Source: a bacterium
Lineage (GTDB): Bacteria; Sysuimicrobiota; Sysuimicrobiia; Sysuimicrobiales; Humicultoraceae
Reading direction: 5' to 3'
NCBI GenBank assembly: GCA_030018905.1
Contig: JASEHJ010000002.1
Span: 1 to 48,747 of the forward strand
DNA length: 48,747 bases
Part shown: one piece after another, positions 25,392 through 32,900 of the stretch
Layout: the number at the start of each line of letters is the position of its first letter
How positions within the stretch are numbered: position 1 is the first letter of the stretch
The notes under the pieces: generated by a model
Database searches by the model: none
Told to the model about the DNA's origin: nothing
The model's input: the letters and a program-made list of their open reading frames with translations, nothing else
Program-made: the position numbers and the translations under genes

Positions 25392-26069
25392 GTGATCGTT
25401 GCACAGCAGAAGCCCCTGGAGGATATCCGCCAGATGGCGCGCGGGTTCCGCCGCCTGTTGGTGCTCGGCTGCGGGACGTGCACCACCATCTGCTTCGCGG
25501 GCGGAGAGAAGGAAGTTGGGCTCCTCGCCACCTCGCTGCGGTCGGTACTGGGCCAGGAGATCGAAATCGAGGAAGCCGTGGTTCAACGGCAGTGCGAGTG
25601 GGAGTTCCTGGACCAGGTCGGCGAGGCGGTAGGCCGGGCCGAAGCGGTGCTGTCGCTGGGGTGCGGCGTGGGCGTGCAGGGAATTGGGGAACGCTACCCG
25701 GGAGTGGTGGTGCTGCCAGGGCTCAACACCGCCTTCATGGGGCTCACCGAGGCTCCGGGGATCTGGGGTGAGCGCTGCATGGCCTGCGGCGACTGCCTCC
25801 TGCACCGGACGGGCGGGATCTGTCCAGTGGCCCGGTGCGCCAAGAGCCTCCTCAACGGCCCCTGCGGGGGTGTCCAGGACGGGCACTGCGAGATTTCACC
25901 TGAGAACCCCTGTGCATGGGTGTTGATCTACGACCGCCTGATGCAGCAGGGCCGCCTGGAGCAACTGGAGGAGATCATTCCGGTTCGGGACTGGAAGGCG
26001 AGCCACTCCGGCGGACCGCGCCGCATCGTGCGGCCCGACTTGCGCGAGATGGTTGAGGAGGAGGTGTAG
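25392..26069 (+). CDS. metV: MetV-like methylene-THF reductase partner protein (copy 2)
   Basis: A 225-residue paralogue of the gene at 18512: both begin MIVA-QKPLE, and both carry the cysteine block (here CMACGDC then GGICPVARCAKSLLNGPCGG). The GTG at 25392 is preceded by AGGAAGGTGG. It lies directly between hdrB and metF, the order seen in acetogens whose methylene-THF reductase is a MetVF-Hdr complex. This copy is therefore the more likely partner of the MetF at 26075, with copy 1 perhaps serving the second MetF or a different complex. Confidence 0.87.
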   Translation: MIVAQQKPLEDIRQMARGFRRLLVLGCGTCTTICFAGGEKEVGLLATSLRSVLGQEIEIEEAVVQRQCEWEFLDQVGEAVGRAEAVLSLGCGVGVQGIGERYPGVVVLPGLNTAFMGLTEAPGIWGERCMACGDCLLHRTGGICPVARCAKSLLNGPCGGVQDGHCEISPENPCAWVLIYDRLMQQGRLEQLEEIIPVRDWKASHSGGPRRIVRPDLREMVEEEV

Positions 26070-26074
26070 GGGCC

Positions 26075-26992
26075 ATGCCCGCCGGCAGCAATCTAGAAGC
26101 GGTGCTGTCTGCCGGGCGGTTCGCCGTGACCGCCGAGTTGGGTCCGCCCAAAGGCACCAACCTGAGCGTGGTGGAGCGCAAGGCAGAGATCCTCAGGCAC
26201 TGCTGCGACGCCGTGAACCTGACCGACAATCAGACCGCCATCGTGCGCATGTCCAGCCTGGCGTGCGCGATCCACCTGCGCCGACTGGGTTTGGACCCGG
26301 TGATGCAGATGACGTGCCGCGACCGGAACCGTCTGGCCCTGCAGTCGGACGTCCTGGGCGCTGCGGGTGCGGGCGTGCGGAACTTCCTTTGCCTGAGCGG
26401 AGACCACCAGCAGTTCGGCAACCACCCAGGCGCCAAGAACGTTTTCGATCTCGACTCCATCCAGCTTATCCAGGTGCTGGCCGGCATGCGGGACACGCGC
26501 AGGTTCCAGGGCGGCGACGAGTTCACCGGAGACATCCCGATGTTCATCGGGGCCGCGGCCAACCCATTCGCCGACCCGCTGCCGTATCGGGTCGTCCGCC
26601 TGGCGAAGAAGGTGCGCGCAGGCGCCAATTTCGTCCAGACGCAGGCCGTCTTCGACCTGGAGATCTTCGGGCGCTGGATGGCCCAGGTGAGGGCACGGGG
26701 GCTCCACGAGCAGGTTGCCATCATGGCCGGAATCGTACCCCTGAAGTCGGTCGGCACGGCCCGCTACATGCGGGACTACGTCTCGGGTATAGTTGTGCCC
26801 GATGCCATCATCGCCCGGATGGAGGACGCCGCGGATCCCAAGGCCGAAGGCATGGCCATCGCCGTGGAACTCATTGACGCCGCGCGCGAGATACCAGGCG
26901 TCCGGGGTGTGCACATCATGGCGGTGGGGTGGGAGGAGGTCGTCCCGATCCTGGCGGAGCGGGCCGGGCTCCTGCCGCGGCCGCTGATATGA
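26075..26992 (+). CDS. metF: Methylenetetrahydrofolate reductase (copy 1)
   Basis: A 305-residue flavoprotein of the MTHFR family. It has the N-terminal TAELGPPKGTN with the catalytic-type Glu, CRDRNRLALQSD, LSGDHQQFG with the Asp that contacts the flavin in related enzymes, and QTQAVFDLE. It reduces 5,10-methylene-THF to 5-methyl-THF. The short length (no regulatory domain) is normal for bacteria. Its position after hdrA-hdrA/mvhD-hdrC-hdrB-metV implies that electrons arrive through the Hdr module and not by a simple NADH site. A second copy follows at 27898. Confidence 0.92.
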   Translation: MPAGSNLEAVLSAGRFAVTAELGPPKGTNLSVVERKAEILRHCCDAVNLTDNQTAIVRMSSLACAIHLRRLGLDPVMQMTCRDRNRLALQSDVLGAAGAGVRNFLCLSGDHQQFGNHPGAKNVFDLDSIQLIQVLAGMRDTRRFQGGDEFTGDIPMFIGAAANPFADPLPYRVVRLAKKVRAGANFVQTQAVFDLEIFGRWMAQVRARGLHEQVAIMAGIVPLKSVGTARYMRDYVSGIVVPDAIIARMEDAADPKAEGMAIAVELIDAAREIPGVRGVHIMAVGWEEVVPILAERAGLLPRPLI

Positions 26993-27054
26993 CGACCGTA
27001 GTGCAATGTCGCCGCTCGATATCCCCGGAGGCGTGGGAAGGAGGGCTGGGCTGA

Positions 27055-27471
27055 ATGCAACCTCGGATCTTGGTGGTGGATGACGACCCGGACATCGCTG
27101 TGGCCGTTCGGATGGTACTGGAGGCCGCAGGCTATCAGGTGGAGACCGCCCCCGACGGCGAGGAGGGGCTCGAGAGGGTCCGCCGGGAAGTGCCCGACCT
27201 GATCATATTGGACATGCTTATGCCCAGGTTGGATGGGTACGGCGTGGTGCGGGCGCTGAAGGAGAAGCCCCGCTGGGCGGCCATTCCGATCGTGATCTTC
27301 ACTGCAGTCGGTGAAGAGGCCAGCCGGCGGAGGTACGAGCTGGAAACCGGGCTGGCCATGGACGTGGACGACTACGTCGAGAAGCCGGTAAGGCCGGTAG
27401 AGCTGCTGCACCGTGTCGGCAAGGTGCTGGAGCGGCGCGGCAAGCGGGCAAGCAACCCGGGAGAGGTGTAG
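27055..27471 (+). CDS. Receiver-only response regulator (CheY-like) A
   Basis: A 138-residue protein that is one receiver domain: acidic pocket VVDDDPD near residue 9, phospho-acceptor D53 in LIILDMLMP, FTAVGEE with the conserved Thr, and Lys in DYVEKPVRP. No output domain follows, so it would act by protein contact or as a phosphorelay carrier. It sits between metF1 and a second receiver gene, and 1.3 kb before a soluble histidine kinase; with a carrier-type histidine domain fused to the giant HdrA, a local relay is conceivable. GGAGGG lies 10-12 bases before the ATG. Confidence 0.85.
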   Translation: MQPRILVVDDDPDIAVAVRMVLEAAGYQVETAPDGEEGLERVRREVPDLIILDMLMPRLDGYGVVRALKEKPRWAAIPIVIFTAVGEEASRRRYELETGLAMDVDDYVEKPVRPVELLHRVGKVLERRGKRASNPGEV

Positions 27472-27475
27472 GACC

Positions 27476-27901
27476 TTGGCTGGAGACCCAAAGAGCATCC
27501 TGTTGATTGACGACGATGCCGACTTCGTCAAGGCTACCCGGATGGTGCTGGAGAGCCGCGCCTACCGGGTGACCGTGGCCCTCGACGGGGTGGAAGGGCT
27601 ACGCCTGGCACGCCAGGCCCCGCCCGACCTGATCATCCTGGATGTGATCATGCCGTTCAAGGACGGTTTTACGGTCTGCGAGGAGATGAAGCGGGATCCG
27701 GCGCTGGCCGCGGTTCCGGTTCTGATGCTTACGTCGTTTGCCGAGCGGCGCGGCGATACCAACCTTCCGGTCAGCGCCGGGTTCGGCCTGGAGGCAGAGG
27801 ACTACCTTGACAAGCCGGCTCCTCCAGGCGTGCTTCTCGCCCGGGTGGAGCGGCTGCTCTCGCGTCACGGCCGGGCGGAAGGAGGGACAGGGACGCCATG
27901 A
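27476..27901 (+). CDS. Receiver-only response regulator (CheY-like) B
   Basis: A 141-residue single receiver domain. The TTG at 27476 is the best start, since the fold begins at once (GDPKSILLIDDDADF) and AGGTGTAGGA lies upstream; a longer frame to 27413 overlaps the previous receiver. Phospho-acceptor D56 is in LIILDVIMP, and the Lys in YLDKPAPPG is present. It is a relative of the receiver at 27055. Its stop overlaps the start of metF2 (ATGA), so a signalling protein and a C1 enzyme are translationally coupled. Confidence 0.82.
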   Translation: MAGDPKSILLIDDDADFVKATRMVLESRAYRVTVALDGVEGLRLARQAPPDLIILDVIMPFKDGFTVCEEMKRDPALAAVPVLMLTSFAERRGDTNLPVSAGFGLEAEDYLDKPAPPGVLLARVERLLSRHGRAEGGTGTP

Positions 27902-28782
27902 CCCTGCGAGCGGCCCTGGCTCAAGGCCAGTTCGTGGTGACGGCCGAGGCCTCCCCGCCCAAGGGTACCAATGTGGCAGGAGCCATCGCAGAGGCCGAGC
28001 ACCTGCGGGGGCGTGTGCAGGCGTTCAACGTCACCGACCAGCAGAGCTCGGTGATGCGCCTTGGGTCCCTGGCGCTCTGCTACCTGCTCAAAGAGCGGGG
28101 CCTCGAGCCCATCTTCCAGGTCACCTGCCGCGACCGGAACCGGATCGCCCTGCAGTCAGATCTTCTGAGCGCGGCGGCGCTGGGTATTGAGAACGTTCTC
28201 TGCCTGACCGGTGACCACGTGAAGCTGGGCGATCACCCGCAGGCCAAGCCTGTCTTTGACCTGGACTCGGTCTCTCTGCTGCGGGCTGCGGCCGGGCTGG
28301 TGGCGGGTCAGGACATGGCGGGCAAGAAGCTGGACGGCACGCCCGACTTCTTCCTGGGCGCGGTCGTCAGCCCCGGCGCGGATCCGGTGGAACCCCAGCT
28401 ACTCAAGATGGAGAAGAAGGCGCAGGCCGGCGCCGAGTTCTTCCAGACTCAGGCCATCTTCGACCCGGACGCGTTCGCCCGCTTCATGGAAGCGGCCCGA
28501 CCCATGGGCAAGCCGGTCTTTGCCGGGATCATCATGCTTAAGTCCGCCGGCATGGCCCGGTTCATGAACCGGAACGTTCCGGGCGTGCACGTTCCCGACC
28601 GCCTGATCGAGGTCATGGAAACCGCCAAGGATCGCCAGGAAGCCAGCGTGGGCGTTGCCGTGGAGCTGATCCGGCAGCTCCGGCCGCTGTGCCAGGGCAT
28701 CCACCTGATGGCCATGGGGTGGGATCACCTGCTGCCGCGGGTATTGGAGGCCACCGGCCTGGCAGCCCAGGGAGTGGTGTAG
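27898..28782 (+). CDS. metF: Methylenetetrahydrofolate reductase (copy 2)
   Basis: A 294-residue MTHFR paralogue of the gene at 26075. It shares TAEASPPKGTN, TCRDRNRIALQSD, LTGDHVKLGDHPQAKPVFDLDS and FFQTQAIFD, and keeps the catalytic-type Glu and flavin-contacting Asp, so it looks active. No metV lies beside it; it is followed by a kinase and the giant HdrA gene. It may be served by the second Hdr module, giving the cell two differently wired methylene-THF reductases; that is inference from gene order. Confidence 0.9.
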   Translation: MTLRAALAQGQFVVTAEASPPKGTNVAGAIAEAEHLRGRVQAFNVTDQQSSVMRLGSLALCYLLKERGLEPIFQVTCRDRNRIALQSDLLSAAALGIENVLCLTGDHVKLGDHPQAKPVFDLDSVSLLRAAAGLVAGQDMAGKKLDGTPDFFLGAVVSPGADPVEPQLLKMEKKAQAGAEFFQTQAIFDPDAFARFMEAARPMGKPVFAGIIMLKSAGMARFMNRNVPGVHVPDRLIEVMETAKDRQEASVGVAVELIRQLRPLCQGIHLMAMGWDHLLPRVLEATGLAAQGVV

Positions 28783-28783
28783 C

Positions 28784-29965
28784 GTGGTCAACCAGGAGGC
28801 CTTGGAGCGCTCGTCCCTGTTCATGGATCTGCCCGCGGCGCTGCTGCGCCGTCTGGCTGCGCTGGGCGAGGAGCGGTCCTACTCGCCGGGACAGCGGATC
28901 TTCCAGGAAGGGGAGGGGGCCACGCACCTGTGCATCATCAAGGAGGGGCGCGTCGCCCTTGAGATGGACCTTCGGATCGGCAGGGCCGAGGCCGGCGAGA
29001 GGCGCACCTTTGCAGCGGTGCTGGGTCCCCCTGACTGCTTTGGCTGGTCCGCGCTTGTGCCTCCCCATACCCGCACCATGTCGGCCGTGGCGATTCAAGC
29101 CACGACCGTCGTGGCATTGGAGCGTGAGGCGCTGGAGCGCCTGATCGCCGATGACCCTCGGGCCGGGGTCCTGCTGATGCGCGGGTTGGCCCAGCTCGTG
29201 GGGAATCGCCTGATGGAGGCCAGGGCCAAGCTGGGCTTCGTGATTGCGCTGGTGTCACACGAACTGAAGGCACCTCTGGCGGCCGTCGAGAGCTATCTTC
29301 AAGTGATGCTGGGCGGATACGCGGGCGAGGTCCCGGACCGGCAGAGGGAGATGCTTGCCCGGTGCAGCATCCGTGTGCAGGAGTTGGTTGAACTCATCAA
29401 CAGCCTGCTTCGGGTCTCCCGGATCGAGACCGGCGACCTCTCCGCAGAGCTCGGTGTCGAATCCCTGCAGGACATCATTGAGAAGGCCGTGGAGAATGTG
29501 GCCGCCGCTGCCCGGGAGAAGGGTGTGCTTCTTCGAGTGCATGTGCCCGCGGATCTGCCGCCGCTCCTGATGTCGCCGCTCAGAATCCAGGAGGCGTTCA
29601 CGAACCTCCTGGACAACTCGGTGAAGTTCACGCCATCCGGCGGAGAGGTCGTCGTGACCGTTGAGGACCGAGGAGACAACATCTGTGTGCAGGTGCGCGA
29701 TACCGGGATTGGGATAGCCTCCTCCGAGCTGCCCCGGATCTTCGACGAGTTCTACCGGGGGCAGATGGCCCAGTCGAAGGGGCTGGGATTGGGCCTGTCC
29801 CTCGTGAAGAGGATCGTCGAGGCCCACCGGGGCCAGATCTGGGCGGAGAGTCCCCCACCGGGAGAGGCGCGCGGCACAGTCTTCACGTTTGCGCTGCCCA
29901 AGGCCCTGACCGTCCAGGTTTCACCTGCTGGTGGACCGCCGGTAGGGCAGGGGGAGGCAGCCTGA
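28784..29965 (+). CDS. Soluble histidine kinase with cNMP-binding-like sensor domain
   Basis: A 393-residue kinase with no membrane segment. Residues 1-125 form a cyclic-nucleotide-binding-type beta-roll (RIFQEGEGATHLCIIKEGRVALEM), as in Crp and related sensors. HisKA follows with H159 in LVSHELKAPL. The HATPase domain has the N-box NLLDNSVKFTP, G1 DTGIGIASS and G2 GLGLGLSLVK. The GTG start has GGGAGTGG upstream. The ligand may be a nucleotide, or nothing at all in degenerate cases. It lies between two receiver genes plus metF2 and the giant HdrA fusion, whose N-terminus is a paralogue of its sensor and HisKA domains. It probably signals to the receivers, or to the histidine of that fusion. 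Confidence 0.85.
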   Translation: MVNQEALERSSLFMDLPAALLRRLAALGEERSYSPGQRIFQEGEGATHLCIIKEGRVALEMDLRIGRAEAGERRTFAAVLGPPDCFGWSALVPPHTRTMSAVAIQATTVVALEREALERLIADDPRAGVLLMRGLAQLVGNRLMEARAKLGFVIALVSHELKAPLAAVESYLQVMLGGYAGEVPDRQREMLARCSIRVQELVELINSLLRVSRIETGDLSAELGVESLQDIIEKAVENVAAAAREKGVLLRVHVPADLPPLLMSPLRIQEAFTNLLDNSVKFTPSGGEVVVTVEDRGDNICVQVRDTGIGIASSELPRIFDEFYRGQMAQSKGLGLGLSLVKRIVEAHRGQIWAESPPPGEARGTVFTFALPKALTVQVSPAGGPPVGQGEAA

Positions 29966-29966
29966 G

Positions 29967-32900
29967 ATGATTCAGCGCGACGCCCTGGATCGGTGCGCCC
30001 TGTTCGGAGGGCTTGGGCCATCGGCCCGCGACCTGGTGGCCTCGCTGGGGACCGTGGTCTCCTTTCAGTCCGGGGAGCGCATCTTCTCCGAGGGTGAGGA
30101 GGCGCGCGACTTCTACGTGATCCATGAGGGCCGGGTGGCCCTGGAGATGCGGGCTCCTGAGCAGGGAGAGGAACTGCCCAGGTCGGTGGTCGTGTCCGTG
30201 CTGGGAGCAGGCGAGAGCCTTGGCTGGTCCGCCCTGGTGCCGCCGTTCGTGCTGACGATGTCCGCGGTGTGCTTGGAGCCCGCGGTTCTGGTCGCCATCA
30301 GCGGTCCTGTTCTGCGCAGGTTGATGTCGCTGGACTGGGAGATCGGTTATCACATCATGGCAGGGCTGGTGGATCTCGTTGAGTACCGCATGGCGAACAT
30401 ACGGACTCGCCTCACGCAGATGCAGGCGGTGGCCACCCACGATCTGCGCTCTCCCGCTGCCAGGGTGACCAGCTACCTGGAGGCCATGCTGGCAGGATCG
30501 GCCGGCGACCTGACCGAGGATCAACGGCACATCCTTGAGCGGTGCCGCCAGCGGCTGGCGGACCAGATCGAGTTGCTGGACCGCCTGGTGCGCGTCTCCC
30601 CGCCCGTGCCTGAGGAGCGCGGCGGTGGCCTGCCGTCCGCGCCAGCGGCCCGGCCCGCCGGTCCGTCCGAGGAATCCGAAGCGGCCGGTGTGGCCGAGGA
30701 GGCTCCCGGCGCTGCCGTGGGCGCGGCGATGGTGGTCGGCGGCGGGATCGCCGGGATCCAGGCCGCGCTGGATCTGGCCGACGCCGGCATCAAGGTGCAC
30801 CTGGTGGAGCGCGGTTCGGCCATCGGCGGCCGCATGGCCACGCTCGACAAGACCTTCCCCACGAACGACTGCGCGATGTGCATCCTGTCGCCCAAGCTCT
30901 CCGGCATCAGGCTTCATCCCAACATCGAGCTCCACACATTGGCCGAGATGGAGCGTCTGGAGGGAAGCGCCGGCGATCTCCGTGCGACCATCCGGCATCG
31001 CCCGCGCTTCGTGGACTTGCTTCGCTGCACCGCGTGCGGCGACTGCGCCACGGCGTGTCCGATAGGCGTGCCCAGGGAGTTCAACGCCGCCCTTGCGCCA
31101 CGTACTGCGATCTACCGCTCCTACGCCCAGGCCGTCCCGGGCGCCTACGCCATTGACAAGCGGGGCTCCGCACCCTGCCGCGACGCCTGCCCCATTCATC
31201 AGCGGGCGCAGGGGTATGCGGCGCTGGTGGCTCAGGGGCGATACGAAGAGGCATTCCGGGTGATCCAGATGGAGAACCCCTTCCCCGGGATCTGCGGCCG
31301 CGTCTGCAACCACCGGTGCGAGGACGCCTGCTCCCGTGGCCTGGTAGACGGAGCGGTGAACCTCGCGGCGCTGAAGCGGTTCGTCGCCGATTGGGCGTAT
31401 GCCCGGCCGCGCGAGCCCGAGGCCCAGGTCGAACCGGTGCACCCCGAACGCGTGGCCGTTGTGGGCTCAGGTCCCGCGGGTCTCACCGCTGCCCGCGATC
31501 TTGCCGTCAAAGGGTACCGGGTGACCGTGTTCGAGGCCCTGCCCGCAGCCGGCGGGATGATGCGGGTCGGAATCCCGGAGCACCGCCTGCCCACGCCGAT
31601 CATCGAGCGGGAGATCGCCGACATAACCGGGCTGGGCGTTGAGATCCGGTGCAACAGCCGTGTGTCGCACGTGCGCGACCTGTTTGCCGAGGGATTCAAC
31701 GCCATCTTCTTGGCCACCGGCGCCCATCGGGCACGGAAGCTTCCCATTCCGGGTGCGGACCTGCCGGGCGTGCTGGTCAGCACCGATGTGCTGCAGAACG
31801 CCCGCCTGGGCCAGCCTGTTTCACTGGGCCGGCGGGTGCTTGTTCTGGGAGGAGGCAACGTCGGTTTCGACGTGGCCAGGACGTGCGTGCGGCTGGGGGC
31901 CGAGGTGCACGTGGCGTGTCCCGAGGCGCGCGAGGCGATGCCGGCCCACGCCTGGGAGATCGCCGCGGCCGAGGAAGAGGGCATTCGCGTCCACCCCTCC
32001 ACGTCTTTCGTCCGGGTGCTGGAGCGGGACGGCCGCGCCGCGGGCATGGAGTGCCGCAAGGTGCGTTCCATGCGTTTTGACGAGGCGCGGCGCCTGCACC
32101 TCGACCTGGTCGAGGGCAGCGAGCACGTGCTGGAGGCGGACACGGTCATCTTCGCGATCGGCCTGGCGCCACAGACCGAGATCACCTCCGGTCTGCCTGG
32201 TATCGCCACCACGCCGTGGGGATCGATGCAGGTGGAAGCGGACTCCCAGTCCGCGGGCTACCCCGGCCTGTTCGCGGGCGGGGATCTGGTCACCGGCACC
32301 GCGTTCGTGGTGGACGCCATCGCGGCCGGAGCGCGGGCCGCGCGCGGCATCCACGCCTACTTGCGCGGGACGACCCTGGAGGCCGATCCCCAGGCTCCGG
32401 TGGCCAAGCTCACCCCGGACGAGGTCGAAGGTCGGTTGCTGCGCGGGCAGATACGGTTGCAGCCTCGCTCCGGCGTTCACGAGCTCCCTCCGGCGGTGCG
32501 GCGCGCCTCGTTCGTCGAGGTGGACGAGGGGTTGACCGAGGAGGAGGCGCGCCAGGAGGCTGCGCGCTGCCTGGCCTGCGGCGTGTGCGCCGAGTGCTTG
32601 GCGTGCGTGCAGGCGTGCCGCCGCGAGGCGATCAACCATGCCGAGACCGAACGCGTGGAAACGCTCCGCGTCGGTGCCGTGGTCCTGGCGCCGGGCATCG
32701 AGCCTTTCGACGCAGCGCACGCGGATGCCTACGGCGTGGGCCGCTTCCCGAACGTCCTGACCGGGCCGCAGTTCGAGCGACTCCTCTCCGCGTCGGGGCC
32801 GACGCAGGGTCACATCACCCGACCCTCCGACAGCGCGGAACCCCGCAGGATCGCCTTCCTGCAGTGCGTGGGCTCGCGCGACCAGCAAAACCGCTACTGC

